Part shown: positions 42,263 through 52,085 of the stretch, piece after piece
How positions within the stretch are numbered: the first letter of the stretch is position 1
Layout of the letters: each line of letters opens with the position of its first letter
Assembly (NCBI RefSeq): GCF_004770905.1
Contig: NZ_RQHT01000012.1
Span: forward strand, 248,001-312,000
From: Leptospira bandrabouensis
GTDB lineage: Bacteria > Spirochaetota > Leptospiria > Leptospirales > Leptospiraceae
Direction of reading: 5' to 3'
DNA length: 64,000 nucleotides
Notes under the pieces: model-generated
What the model saw: only the letters and a program-made list of their open reading frames with translations
The model's database searches: none
Told to the model about the DNA's origin: nothing
Program-made: the position numbers and the translations under genes

Positions 42263-43247
42263 ACATCAAATTGAGGTTTTGTAGTGCTTGGCCTGCTGCC
42301 CCTTTCACTAAATTGTCGAGTGCTGAGGTAATGACCAGTGTGTTCCCTTTGATGCGATATCCTAAATCAAAAAAGTTAGTATTTTGTACCTTTCTGATTT
42401 CAACTTCTTCCGGAGTTTTGTATAACCTAATAAAGGGTTCTTTCTCATTTGCAGTTTCCAATTTCTCTTGGACTTGTTCTGCGCTAATTCCCTTGGGAAA
42501 GGAAATGTAAATGGTTGCAAGGATTCCTCTGTAGATTGGAAGTAAATGTGGTGTAAAAAGAATTTCTTTTTCTTCGGTTCCCACAAATCCATATTCTTCC
42601 ATTTCTGGTTCATGTTGGTGGGTTAAAATTTTATAAGCACGGAAATTTTCATATACATTGGTATATGCATATTTGATTTCCTCAGTCCTTCCTCCAGCAC
42701 CGCTGACACCCGATTTTGCATCCACAATGACAGGTCCTTGGATTTCTTTTCTAAGATTTCCAAGTAGGGCAATGGGTAAAATAGCAGAGGTCGCATAACA
42801 ACCAGGATTCGAAACAAAGTTCGCATTTTTTAGTTTTTCTCTAAAGAGTTCTGGTAACCCGAAAACCACTTGGTCCATCAAAGAGAACTGTGTATGAGTA
42901 AACTGATAGGCTTTTTCGAATTTGTTTTGATTGTGGAGTCGGAAGGTTCCAGAGAGGTCGATTACCTTTCTTCCTTCGTTTAAAAACTCAGGTGCTTTTT
43001 CAAGGGATACTTCATTGGGAGTGGCAAGGACAATTCCAACATCCTTAGGAACCGGTGTATCATGTTTATGAAATTCTAAATCAGGTAAATGGCTTAGGTC
43101 AGGAAAAACTTCTCGAATGTGTTTCCCGTTCACTTGATTGGATGTGACATGCACCAACTCAAAACCGGGATGATGAGCAAGAAGTTTCGTAAGTTCTTTC
43201 CCGGTAAGACCACCAGCACCAATGATTGCAATTTTTGTTCGTTTCAT
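42222..43247 (-). CDS. argC: N-acetyl-gamma-glutamyl-phosphate reductase
   Basis: 341 aa. Rossmann motif IAIIGAGGLTGKEL, catalytic Cys150 in NPGCYAT, and the HQHEPEM motif. It reduces N-acetylglutamyl phosphate to the semialdehyde in arginine synthesis. No other arg gene is in the window. It overlaps the nucleosidase-like gene at its 3' end. Start ATG at 43247 with a GGAAC-like weak ribosome-binding site. Confidence 0.94.
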   Translation of the reverse strand: MKRTKIAIIGAGGLTGKELTKLLAHHPGFELVHVTSNQVNGKHIREVFPDLSHLPDLEFHKHDTPVPKDVGIVLATPNEVSLEKAPEFLNEGRKVIDLSGTFRLHNQNKFEKAYQFTHTQFSLMDQVVFGLPELFREKLKNANFVSNPGCYATSAILPIALLGNLRKEIQGPVIVDAKSGVSGAGGRTEEIKYAYTNVYENFRAYKILTHQHEPEMEEYGFVGTEEKEILFTPHLLPIYRGILATIYISFPKGISAEQVQEKLETANEKEPFIRLYKTPEEVEIRKVQNTNFFDLGYRIKGNTLVITSALDNLVKGAAGQALQNLNLMYGYPETEGLVTLY

Positions 43248-43428
43248 AGAGGGAACTTAAAGTCAAGATTTAAAGATTGGTTTGTGTTGTCAAACGGCTC
43301 TATTCTCGAATTGTGTTGATTTTTTTAATACTTCCTGTCTTTTCAAAGAGTTTTTGAAACAGCTGGGGCTTTGTATTTAAACTTGCAGAAGAGAAAAAAA
43401 GGATTAAGATTTTATTTGAGAGGTTGGG

Positions 43429-43992
43429 ATGAATAGAAATTCGAAAAAAACGTTGGGATCTGTGGTAACGGTTTTTATCCTTTTGGCAAACTTCGGTTGT
43501 CGAAAGCCAGACTATGAGGCAATGGCAATGGATATCACCAAAGAAGCCAAAACCAATTTGGTCCAAAAATTAACGAATGCGCTTGCCGAGGGTGGCACCA
43601 AACAGGCCATCCCATTTTGCAAACAAAATGTTATGGCTTTTACCAGTAACTTAGGTTCGAAAAAAGGGGTTCTTCTTCGTCGAATCTCTGATAAACCAAG
43701 GAACCCTATGAATCTTGTTACAGACGAAGAAAAAAAAATATTTTTAGAGATCAGTGGAAACCCCACAAAGGAAGGTGAGTATCCAGTAAAAACGGTAACA
43801 GCGGATCATACGGTCACCGTTTATGTTCCGATTCCTACTGTTGGTTTGTGTCTACAGTGTCACGGGGAGCCAAATGTAGACATCAAAAAAGAGACCTTAG
43901 ATGTTTTACAAAAAGAATATCCTGGTGATCTTGCACGTGGGTACAAGGTAGGAAATTTACGAGGACTATTTTCCGTGCAGTTTACCAGGTAA
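43429..43992 (+). CDS. Tll0287-like heme-binding lipoprotein (DUF3365)
   Basis: 187 aa, lipobox LANFG before Cys24, then a Tll0287-type domain: EGGTKQAIPFC..., VLLRRISDKPRNPMN, FLEISGNPTKEGEYPV..., and a single CLQCHGEP heme-c attachment motif. Members bind heme c in the periplasm and act as redox or gas sensors, often next to signalling genes. Here a PAS-hybrid kinase gene follows by 24 bases, so the lipoprotein may be its sensory partner (inference). Good GAGG site before the ATG. Confidence 0.85.
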   Translation: MNRNSKKTLGSVVTVFILLANFGCRKPDYEAMAMDITKEAKTNLVQKLTNALAEGGTKQAIPFCKQNVMAFTSNLGSKKGVLLRRISDKPRNPMNLVTDEEKKIFLEISGNPTKEGEYPVKTVTADHTVTVYVPIPTVGLCLQCHGEPNVDIKKETLDVLQKEYPGDLARGYKVGNLRGLFSVQFTR

Positions 43993-44016
43993 AGTTACTA
44001 TCGCAAAAAAGTAACA

Positions 44017-46728
44017 ATGAATCCAATTACATTAATTTCAGGCAAACAGGAGTTATGTGAACTTGTTTTAGAATATGGTTTACATGGGTTTTTGGTATGG
44101 GATACATCCATTGGAGTGGTGTATCCAAGTCCTGTGGCCTCCAAGTCTATGGGACTTCCCCGCGAACAGTCTTTTCCTGTAGAATGTATTCTGACTCATT
44201 CAGGTGTTTTATTAGATACTGCTTTCACAAATAAACAATCTCTCATTGGTCGAATTTGTTTTGATCCAAGTAATAGTGCAGGTTTTCCCTATCGTTTTCA
44301 TTCCAAAGAATTTATGGAAGCTGGGAAAAAGTTTATTCTTCTTGCTTTGGACACAACGATCGATGGTTCAATAAGTCAAGATCCGCATATCATTCAATCA
44401 ACTGAGTTTTCAAGGGATTTGTTCTCCTCTTCTTTTCGTAATTCCAGTATTGGTATGGAAATTGAAAATCCGCATGGAGAAGTGATTGAGGTAAATTCAA
44501 CTTTTTGCCAATGGCTTGGATATACGGACAAAGAATTAAAAACAAAATCAATTTCTGATATAACGCATCCAGAGGATTTAGATTTAGAACTTTCTTATTT
44601 AGAAAAACTAAGTCGTGGTTTGATTCAGAATTTTCAGATTAAAAAACGTTACATTACAAAAGACAACCGATTGATTTGGGCAGTGTTGAATAAATCGATC
44701 ATTCGCGATTATTTAGGAAATCCTGTTTATTACCTCTCCCAAATATTAGATATTTCTGAATCCTTACAAGCAGAGATGGAGTTACAAAATATTTCTAGGT
44801 TACTCGACCAAGTTGCAGGTCTTGCAAAAATTGGAGGTTGGGATTTAGACTTAAGGACGAATAAGGCAAATTGGACAAACGTAACAAAACAAATTCATGA
44901 GGTAGATGAAAATTATATTCCGAGTGTGGGTGAAGGTCTTCAGTTTTTTCAGTCAGAAGAAAGTAAACAAAAGATATCAGATGCAGTTTCCTTACTTCTT
45001 GCGGAAGGAAAAGAATACGATTTAGAATTGGAAATGGTCACTGCAAAAGGGAACCAAACTTGGATACGAACCATTGGGCGTGCCGAGTATGAAGCCGGAA
45101 AAATTGTAAAAATTTACGGGATCATCCAAGATATCAATGAACGTAAAAAATGGGAAATGACATTAGCTGCCCAAACATCGATTTTGTGGTCTTTTGTGGA
45201 ACATGCACCTGCCGCCGTAGCCATGTTAGACCTAGAGATGCGTTATGTTGCACTCAGTCAAAGGTGGATTGAAGATTATAAAATCCCCCTTTCTAAAGAA
45301 GAAATCATTGGAAAAAGTCATTATGAAATTTTTCCAAATATTAGTCAGGAATGGAAAGAGATCCACTCTAGAGGTTTACGTGGAGAAGTTTTAAAAAGAG
45401 ATGAGGATGTATGGAGGCCACCTGGTTGGGATAAAGACCAGGTGATCCAATGGGAAATTCGTCCTTGGAGTAAACTTGGTGGTGGAGTTGGTGGGATATT
45501 AATGTTTACGCGAGATATTACCGAAGCGTATGAAACCAAACTAGAGTTAAAAGCTGCTAAAGAATTTGCAGAAAAAGCATATAGTGCCAAATCAGAATTT
45601 TTGGCAAATATGAGTCATGAAATTCGAACACCTCTCAACGGAATCATTGGTTACTCCGATTTACTTGCAGAGACATTGGAAGATTCTTCTTATAATGAAT
45701 ATGCACAAATTGTAAAACAATCGGCGCATGCCTTATTAAATATTGTTAACGATGTTTTGGATTTTTCCAAAGCAGAAGCAGGTAAGTTAAAACTAGCAGA
45801 AGAACCCTATAATTTGAAAAAATTAGTTTTAGAGGCAATCAAAATTATGAATATCCAAGCCCTCATTAAGGGACTTGATATTCATTTTCATATTGATGAA
45901 AATATTCCGCCACTTCTCATGTTTGATGCGAATCGATTAAGGCAGATTCTTTTAAACTTACTCGGGAACGCCATCAAGTTTACAGAAACAGGTTTTGTTG
46001 AATGTAAAGTAACAAATCTAGAAAATTCAGATACTAAATCTGTAAAACTTAGAATCTCTATTCGGGACACAGGAATCGGAATCGCGAAAGAAAGCCAGGA
46101 AAAGATTTTTGATTCTTTTACTCAAGAAGATTTCTCCACCACACGTCGGTTTGGTGGTACTGGTCTTGGGTTAGCAATTTGTAAACAATTACTTGCGCTG
46201 ATGAAGTCTGATTTGCACTTAAAAAGTGAATTAAATCAGGGTAGTGAGTTCTATTTCGATATAATTTTACGAATTCCTGAATTTGATCCGCAACTAAAAC
46301 CAACAGAATCACAAAAAAATGATTTGCAACTAAGTGGAAATCATTCGAACGAAATGGATGGAAATTCAAAAATCTTAGTGGTGGAAGATAATCCCGTGAA
46401 TTTGGGACTTATGCGAAATTTTATCAAAAGAATTTTTCCTGAGGTGAAAATTTTAGAGGCGCAAAACGGCGAAGAAGCCATTCAAGTTTTTTTAGAAGAA
46501 TCTCCATCGCTCATCCTTATGGACATCCAGATGCCCGTGATGAATGGATATGATGCAACCAAAGAAATTAGAAAACTCCCAAATGGTAAAAATATACCAA
46601 TCATTGCGGTGACCGCAGGGATCATTGCCGGGGAAAAAGAAAAATGTTTTCAATTGGGAATGGATGATTACGTCAGTAAACCCGTTCATAAAGAAACACT
46701 AAAACAAACCCTCTTAAAATGGTTATGA
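44017..46728 (+). CDS. Hybrid sensor histidine kinase with multiple PAS domains and receiver
   Basis: 903 aa, no clear membrane span. Domains: an N-terminal PAS-like region (about 1-125), PAS with PAC (about 140-255), PAS (265-385), PAS (390-510), a coiled link, HisKA with phospho-acceptor His534 (MSHEIRTPLNG), HATPase-c (about 635-755; RQILLNLLGNAIKFTE, DTGIGI, GGTGLGLAI), and a receiver domain (about 785-903) with Asp836 (LILMDIQMPVMNGYD). It is predicted to be cytoplasmic. The heme lipoprotein just upstream is the likely input partner. No separate response regulator is adjacent. Confidence 0.93.
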   Translation: MNPITLISGKQELCELVLEYGLHGFLVWDTSIGVVYPSPVASKSMGLPREQSFPVECILTHSGVLLDTAFTNKQSLIGRICFDPSNSAGFPYRFHSKEFMEAGKKFILLALDTTIDGSISQDPHIIQSTEFSRDLFSSSFRNSSIGMEIENPHGEVIEVNSTFCQWLGYTDKELKTKSISDITHPEDLDLELSYLEKLSRGLIQNFQIKKRYITKDNRLIWAVLNKSIIRDYLGNPVYYLSQILDISESLQAEMELQNISRLLDQVAGLAKIGGWDLDLRTNKANWTNVTKQIHEVDENYIPSVGEGLQFFQSEESKQKISDAVSLLLAEGKEYDLELEMVTAKGNQTWIRTIGRAEYEAGKIVKIYGIIQDINERKKWEMTLAAQTSILWSFVEHAPAAVAMLDLEMRYVALSQRWIEDYKIPLSKEEIIGKSHYEIFPNISQEWKEIHSRGLRGEVLKRDEDVWRPPGWDKDQVIQWEIRPWSKLGGGVGGILMFTRDITEAYETKLELKAAKEFAEKAYSAKSEFLANMSHEIRTPLNGIIGYSDLLAETLEDSSYNEYAQIVKQSAHALLNIVNDVLDFSKAEAGKLKLAEEPYNLKKLVLEAIKIMNIQALIKGLDIHFHIDENIPPLLMFDANRLRQILLNLLGNAIKFTETGFVECKVTNLENSDTKSVKLRISIRDTGIGIAKESQEKIFDSFTQEDFSTTRRFGGTGLGLAICKQLLALMKSDLHLKSELNQGSEFYFDIILRIPEFDPQLKPTESQKNDLQLSGNHSNEMDGNSKILVVEDNPVNLGLMRNFIKRIFPEVKILEAQNGEEAIQVFLEESPSLILMDIQMPVMNGYDATKEIRKLPNGKNIPIIAVTAGIIAGEKEKCFQLGMDDYVSKPVHKETLKQTLLKWL

Positions 46729-47033
46729 ACTTTAATAACCTTTTTTTTCGAAAAATGGAAGATAAAACAAAAACACCAGGACAGAAGTTTCCTTTGTTCA
46801 GTTTATGAAACAACGACTAAAATCAGTTTTGTCGATTTGCTAAATTACGACAAAGAAATGACACAACTTGCTTTGTGGACACTTTAGGACACCGTGTTTT
46901 CCTTTGTTTTGACCCTTAATGTTCAGAAATTCCGTTCCAAAAAACAAAATCTGTTGTTTTTCCAATGTTCCATTAAAAACTGACTAGTTAGTCAACATTT
47001 TTGTTTTTAGATACACTTTTTGGGAAGTAGCGA
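46729..47033. promoter_or_regulatory. Promoter region of the RND exporter with TetR-type operator
   Basis: A 305-base gap between the kinase and RND genes. It contains a TetR/AcrR-type operator at 46981-46994 (TGACTA GT TAGTCA), a 6-bp inverted repeat 40 bases before the RND start. The rest is A/T-rich with several GACAC/GACAA repeats; I see no gene. Confidence 0.55.
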
Positions 47034-50000
47034 ATGCAGAACATTGCAAAATTCATTACCGATAAAACTCTTATCGTTCAGTTCATTTTAGTCCTACTCG
47101 TTTTGATTGGACTTTCCCGTTTACTTTCAATGCATAGGGAAGCATTCCCGAATGTGGCTCTAGATAAAATTGTCATCGAAGCACCATTACCGGGAGCCAC
47201 TCCTGAAGAGATTGAACGATTGGTTGCGATTCCCATTGAAAAGAAATTACGTGCTGTCGCAAAGATTGATAAAATCAGAAGTTATAACTTAGAAAATGTT
47301 AGTGTGATTATGATCTTCATTGTAGAAGGGACAAAAAACACAAAAAAAGTTTTGGATGATGTGAAAGACGCCGTAGATTCTGTGCGGCTTCCCGATAACG
47401 CACAAAAACCTAAGGTGCGAGAAATTACCACTGAAAAACAGGAAGTTATCAGCCTTTCACTTACTTTAAAAGATAACTCCAAAGATTCAATCGCCGATTA
47501 CCGCGTGTTACGTGATACAGCCAAGGCTTTTGAGGATAGATTTTTCCAGGTAAAAGAAATCGCCGAAATTGAAAAAATTGGATATCGGAACCGTGAGTTC
47601 CTTGTAGAAGTAGATCCAAAAGTTTTAAACGCAAAAGAAGTTGGTTTGAATACGGTTCTGAATGCCTTGGGTTCACGGAATATAAACATTCCTTCTGGAA
47701 GACTTAAAGTGAATGGAACCGAATATCTTTTGCGTACCCGAGGGGATTTTGAAGAAGCGAAAGATATGTTATCTGTTCCGATTCTTGGAAATGAATTTGG
47801 TTTTGCTACCGTTTTAAAAGATATTGCTAAAGTCGTAGATGGTTTTGAAGAAGAAAAAACTTATGAAAAACTAAATGGAAAACACAGTATTATTTTGAGG
47901 GTTTGGAAAACAGACCAAGCGGATATCATTACCACTGCCGATACAGTGAAAACTTTAGTAACTTCGATGCAGGGAAACTTCCCAGATGTAGATATTCAAA
48001 TCTATGATGACAAAAGTAAGGACGTTCGTCGCCAACTTGGAGACTTAATTTTAAATTTTGAGACAGGTCTTGTTCTCGTACTTTTATCACTGATTTTTAT
48101 ATTAGGAATGAGATTAAGTTTAATGATTAGCGTTGCGATCATATTTATTTTTCTCATAGCATTTATCTTTTTGAAGCAGTTTGGTTTTACGATCAATACG
48201 ATTACGATTTTTGGAATGGTAATGGTTTTAGGTATGATGGTAGACAATTCCATTGTTGTAGCTGAAAACACATACCGGCTCATGCAGGAAGGAAAGGAAA
48301 GGCGAGAGGCCATCTTACAAACATTTAAAGACGTACTCGTGCCTCTTTTAGTATCGTTTTTAGTCATTTCTGCTGCTTTTTTCCCACTTTTGTTTATGAG
48401 TGGGGTGATCGGAAAGTTTATTTTAGGAATTCCAGCCGTTGTTCTTGTAACGCTTGCTAGTTCTCTACTTTTTGCTCTAGTGTTTTTACCAAATTGGCTG
48501 AATTTATTTTTGCCGAAATCATTTCAAGGAGCCATCAAAAAGAACGAATCAATCGAAGAGAAGGAAGGGGCATTTGGATATGTCATTTCTGCTTACAAAC
48601 GAACTATGGGTTTTGCTCTAAAACATAGAGTTTTTGTTCTCGCTATTTTTACTTTTATCTTTTTCTTCACTTTGTTCCTTGCGGGAAGATTTTTACCTTT
48701 TGTGATGTTTCCGTCTGGTAGCGAAGAAGATATCGAAGTTAAAATTTGGATGCCAATCGGAACCACACTTCAGAAAAACCTTGATATCATTGAAAAAATG
48801 GAACCTGTGATTACTACAATGGCAGGTAAAGATTTTGTGCATCTTCGTAGTCGAATTGGAATTCATGAAAATCCGATTACAGATCCAAAACCTGGACAAG
48901 AGGTTCATAGATCTCACCTAACAATGAAACTAGTCACTGCTGCAGATAGGAAAGAATGGGAAGATGCAAGGGCTCTTGTAAAAAAAATTCGCGATTATAT
49001 TGAAGAAAACAAAGTATCGGGAAACTTCCCTAAAGACATGATTTATGATGTGAATGCCAAAATCAAAGGACCACCCGTTGGAAAACCTGTGAGTTTGGAG
49101 ATTCGCGGTGCTGAGTTTGGTGTCATTCAGGAGATTGCAGATCTTTATACCAAAGAACTTAAAAAAATGGAAGGCGTTTCTGACATTCGGATCGACCTGG
49201 AACTTGGAAAAGAAGAATACCGATTCTTTGTTAAAGATGAAATTGCTGGTAGAACCGATGTAAGTGCAAGAGATATTGCAAGATCGGTTCGCACTGCCTT
49301 TAACGGTGAAGTTGCCTCCACGATTAGTAAAGGGGAAGATAAAATTAATATTTTAGTGAGGTTCCCTGAAAAAGAAAGACAGTCTGTTTCTAGTTTGAAT
49401 TTAGTAAAAGTGGAAAACAGAAACAGAAGGTTGATTCCTTTAAACCAAGTGGCGTATTTTGAAAAGGATCGCGATTATTCGATGATCAACAGGCAAGATT
49501 TACAACGTGTCGTTCGTTTGGAAGCTTCTGTTGATACAGATAAAACGACTTCACTTTTTGTGAACCGACAACTAAAGAATCTTGTGAATATAGATAAATA
49601 TACTGCGAAATCTTATTCGGTGATTTTTGGTGGGGAACAAGAAGATGCGGGTAAGTCATTTCGTGATTTAGGAATTTCCATGTTACTTGCAGTGGCTGTA
49701 ATTTTTGGAATTTTTATCGTGTATTTTAATTCCATAGGAACAACGACAGTGATCATCGGTTCCATTCCTTTTGGAATTGTGGGAGTTCTTTTTGCTCTTA
49801 TGACACATGGAATGCCACTTAGTTTTATGAGTACTTTAGCCATTGTCGCACTCAGTGGATCGATTGTTGCCAACACTCTTATTCTCATTACCTTCATCGA
49901 AGAACTTAGGTTACAAGGAATGTCGATTGAAGATGCGATCATCAATGGTGGAGCCATTCGTTTGCGTCCCATTTTTTTAACTACCATTAGTACAGTGATT

Positions 50001-50195
50001 GGTCTTGTTCCAAGTGCTTACGGAATTCCGACTTTGGATCCATTTGTCCAACCGTTATCACTTGCTTTTGGGTGGGGATTGTTTTTTGCCACAGGTGTGA
50101 CTTTGATTTTTGTTCCGGTGTTGTACAGAATCAAAGAGGATTTTAAACATATTTTTTCTAAGATTTCTTTTGCTAAGTTTGTAAGAAAAGTTTAG
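47034..50195 (+). CDS. RND efflux transporter (AcrB/HAE family)
   Basis: 1053 aa, full-length inner-membrane RND pump: porter domains PN1-PC2 in two large periplasmic loops and twelve spans. The span-4 proton-relay motif reads GMMVDNSIVVAEN (Asp404, Asn405) where AcrB has Asp-Asp; DN is common in other HAE groups. PGATPEEIERLVAIPIEKKLR is the usual first-loop signature. No membrane fusion protein or TolC is adjacent, so those must come from elsewhere. The TetR-type operator at 46981 suggests induction by a drug or metabolite. A hairpin terminator follows. Confidence 0.93.
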   Translation: MQNIAKFITDKTLIVQFILVLLVLIGLSRLLSMHREAFPNVALDKIVIEAPLPGATPEEIERLVAIPIEKKLRAVAKIDKIRSYNLENVSVIMIFIVEGTKNTKKVLDDVKDAVDSVRLPDNAQKPKVREITTEKQEVISLSLTLKDNSKDSIADYRVLRDTAKAFEDRFFQVKEIAEIEKIGYRNREFLVEVDPKVLNAKEVGLNTVLNALGSRNINIPSGRLKVNGTEYLLRTRGDFEEAKDMLSVPILGNEFGFATVLKDIAKVVDGFEEEKTYEKLNGKHSIILRVWKTDQADIITTADTVKTLVTSMQGNFPDVDIQIYDDKSKDVRRQLGDLILNFETGLVLVLLSLIFILGMRLSLMISVAIIFIFLIAFIFLKQFGFTINTITIFGMVMVLGMMVDNSIVVAENTYRLMQEGKERREAILQTFKDVLVPLLVSFLVISAAFFPLLFMSGVIGKFILGIPAVVLVTLASSLLFALVFLPNWLNLFLPKSFQGAIKKNESIEEKEGAFGYVISAYKRTMGFALKHRVFVLAIFTFIFFFTLFLAGRFLPFVMFPSGSEEDIEVKIWMPIGTTLQKNLDIIEKMEPVITTMAGKDFVHLRSRIGIHENPITDPKPGQEVHRSHLTMKLVTAADRKEWEDARALVKKIRDYIEENKVSGNFPKDMIYDVNAKIKGPPVGKPVSLEIRGAEFGVIQEIADLYTKELKKMEGVSDIRIDLELGKEEYRFFVKDEIAGRTDVSARDIARSVRTAFNGEVASTISKGEDKINILVRFPEKERQSVSSLNLVKVENRNRRLIPLNQVAYFEKDRDYSMINRQDLQRVVRLEASVDTDKTTSLFVNRQLKNLVNIDKYTAKSYSVIFGGEQEDAGKSFRDLGISMLLAVAVIFGIFIVYFNSIGTTTVIIGSIPFGIVGVLFALMTHGMPLSFMSTLAIVALSGSIVANTLILITFIEELRLQGMSIEDAIINGGAIRLRPIFLTTISTVIGLVPSAYGIPTLDPFVQPLSLAFGWGLFFATGVTLIFVPVLYRIKEDFKHIFSKISFAKFVRKV

Positions 50196-50227
50196 AATCT
50201 GATTGGTAAGAGAAAATGACTTAGAGA

Positions 50228-50274
50228 ACTAGTCCCTTGTTTCTTTTCTTTGGTGAGAAGAAAAGGGGACTAGT
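50228..50274. terminator. Bidirectional hairpin terminator
   Basis: ACTAGTCCC at 50228-50236 pairs with GGGACTAGT at 50266-50274, extended by TTTCTT/AAGAAA-like pairing. It sits between two convergent genes. Poor T-run on the + side. Confidence 0.55.
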
Positions 50275-50284
50275 ACAATAGAAT

Positions 50285-50626
50285 TTATTTTTCTTTATCT
50301 TCCGAAAGAGCTTGGTCTGCCTTCTCATAATGTTCGGTCTTTAGTTGAGATTTGATGAGTAAAAGGGTACTTGCAATCACTCCTGCATCGTCCGTATAAC
50401 CTAAAGCCAAAATGATATCGGGAATGGCATCCACTGGGGAAATAAAATATAACAAAGCGAAGGCTATGGATGCTTTGGCTGTGAGTGAAGTTTTTTCATC
50501 CAACAAACAATAATACATGGCGATCACATCCCTTACAAAGGGAATCTTTTTTCCTGTGTCTTTCACCTTTTTCCAAAAATTGGCTTTGATGAATTGTAGT
50601 TTTTGATTTTCGTCCATAAATTCCAT
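50285..50626 (-). CDS. DUF1232 (YkvA-like) membrane protein
   Basis: 113 aa with the DUF1232/YkvA signature FALLYFISPVDAIPDIILALGYTDDAGVI and a helical region before it. One or two membrane-associated helices. Function of the family is unclear. Convergent with the RND gene; the terminator 50228-50274 lies between. Start ATG at 50626 has no clear ribosome-binding site, and the ATG at 50617 is an alternative. Confidence 0.8.
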   Translation of the reverse strand: MEFMDENQKLQFIKANFWKKVKDTGKKIPFVRDVIAMYYCLLDEKTSLTAKASIAFALLYFISPVDAIPDIILALGYTDDAGVIASTLLLIKSQLKTEHYEKADQALSEDKEK

Positions 50627-50744
50627 TTATGATATCGGCTTCTCGTTTGTGAAGGAAATTCGGTAATGAAAAAAATTCAAAAAAGAAGGAAGCTTCGAAA
50701 CGAAAAAAATCTTTCCATTTGATTTCGGTTCCATGGAAATTTTT

Positions 50745-50830
50745 GCAAGAGGGATACGGAGGGCATTGGTCTGCCTTTTAGGCAGACGGGAGCGAACGCG
50801 AACCCCGAAGTAGCCCGGCCCCCGCTTGGA
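50745..50830. repeat. Structured GC-rich intergenic element (same family as 7708-7826)
   Basis: Within the 376-base gap 50627-51002. GTCTGCC 50769-50775 pairs with GGCAGAC 50781-50787 around TTTTA, followed by GGGAGCG..CGCG..CCCCG..AGCCCGG. The leading hairpin, the GGAGCG box and the AGCCCGG box match the element at 7708-7826 in order. The remaining gap is A/T-rich with no gene seen. Confidence 0.6.
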
Positions 50831-51002
50831 AGATTTTTTATTTAGTCAAAGGCTATGAAAGGTTTTCTTACGAAATGAATCGGGGACTTGCCCAGAATTC
50901 AGAAAAATAGGGTAGAAAAATAATTTTCCAAACAAGGTCATTCAAAGAAAGTGGTGAGGTAGAAATTATATTTTTTGCAAATGAAAACAAGCGAGGTAAG
51001 TC

Positions 51003-51464
51003 ATGTCCCGTCCTTTTAAAGTATTAGGAATCCAACAAGTTGCCATTGGTGGTGAGTCAAAAGAAAAATTATCCAAGTTTTGGGTAGATGTTATGGGACT
51101 TACGAAAGTTTCAGATTACAAAAGTGAAAAAGAAAATGTGGATGAGGACATTTTGTCAATGGGGAATGGTCCATTTAAAGTAGAGATTGATCTGATGCAA
51201 CCCATTGATCCAAACAAAAGCCCTAAAGTACATGATCCAAAACTCAATCATATTGGTTTGTGGATTGATAAATTGGAAGAATGTGTAGAATATCTCACCA
51301 AACAAGGTGTTAGGTTTACTCCTGGTGGAATTCGTAAAGGTGCTGCAGGATATAATGTTTGTTTTATTCATCCCAAAGGAAATGAAGAGTTTCCACTTTG
51401 TAGTGAAGGGGTTCTTGTGGAACTTGTACAAGCACCGGATGATGTGATTAAAGCTCTCAGTTAA
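51003..51464 (+). CDS. VOC family protein (glyoxalase I-like)
   Basis: 153 aa, single VOC module with the metal-binding pattern of lactoylglutathione lyase or methylmalonyl-CoA epimerase: [27 protein letters not shown] near the N-terminus, [19 protein letters not shown], and a late LVELVQAP with a metal-ligand Glu. No signal peptide, so it is cytoplasmic, in contrast to the exported VOC protein at 7212. Good GAGG ribosome-binding site. The stop is immediately next to the stop of the convergent lipocalin gene. Confidence 0.8.
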   Translation: MSRPFKVLGIQQVAIGGESKEKLSKFWVDVMGLTKVSDYKSEKENVDEDILSMGNGPFKVEIDLMQPIDPNKSPKVHDPKLNHIGLWIDKLEECVEYLTKQGVRFTPGGIRKGAAGYNVCFIHPKGNEEFPLCSEGVLVELVQAPDDVIKALS

Positions 51465-52085
51465 TTATCGAAAAGGTAACAATCGATCGGTGAAATACCC
51501 GATCGATTTTGCATATTGAATGTAAGAAGTTTCCACTTCTATCGGAAGGGAATCTGTCCTAGAAAAAAGCCAAAGGAAATTGGGATCGGGGCCTCCGATC
51601 AGTGCGGTTTGGTATCCATTGCGGTCAATTTTCAAAATCAAATAATCACCAAAAAAGAAGGGGTAAAAAAAACTTACCTTAAGTTTTCCCACCTTGGGAT
51701 TGGGTAGGAGTGCCTTGCCAACGAGTACATTTGTTTCACCCGTTTCTGTGGTCCCTTGGTTTGTTACACGGATCGAACCATCTTCTAACAGGCTGTAGTC
51801 TGCTGTGACTTGTTTGAGCCCTTTTTGAAAACTGGTATCAATGCGTTTGATTTCTTTCCATGTTCCTAAAAACCGGCTCCAATCGATATCTTTTTCGGCA
51901 TAAGAATCAAAGTCAGAAGTAGAAAGATAAGTGAGTACACCGATGGTTAAAAAAGGATAGAGGGGATTTTCTTCCAAAGAATTTTTTTTGTCTTTGGGGA
52001 TAGAGAAGTTTGTACAACCAGATACGAGGAGAATGGAAAGAGATCCCTGTATGATAAACTTTAATAAATCGGATCGGTAAACCAT
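51465..52085 (-). CDS. Bacterial lipocalin (Blc-like) lipoprotein
   Basis: 206 aa, lipobox LVSG before Cys24. After a 45-residue linker comes a lipocalin domain with the Blc pattern FLGTWKEIKRIDTSFQKGL ... DYSLLEDGSIRVTNQG ... KLKVSFFYPFFFGDYLILKID ... ALIGGPDPNFLWLFSRT. Blc-type lipocalins bind lysophospholipids and sit in the outer membrane. The start codon is inside a long hairpin (52077-52110). The stop is adjacent to the convergent VOC stop. Confidence 0.85.
   Translation of the reverse strand: MVYRSDLLKFIIQGSLSILLVSGCTNFSIPKDKKNSLEENPLYPFLTIGVLTYLSTSDFDSYAEKDIDWSRFLGTWKEIKRIDTSFQKGLKQVTADYSLLEDGSIRVTNQGTTETGETNVLVGKALLPNPKVGKLKVSFFYPFFFGDYLILKIDRNGYQTALIGGPDPNFLWLFSRTDSLPIEVETSYIQYAKSIGYFTDRLLPFR

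Noticed and set aside
48002..48367. 121-codon open frame opposite the RND gene
   Set aside because: Shadow of a conserved membrane region with a clear frame on the other strand.
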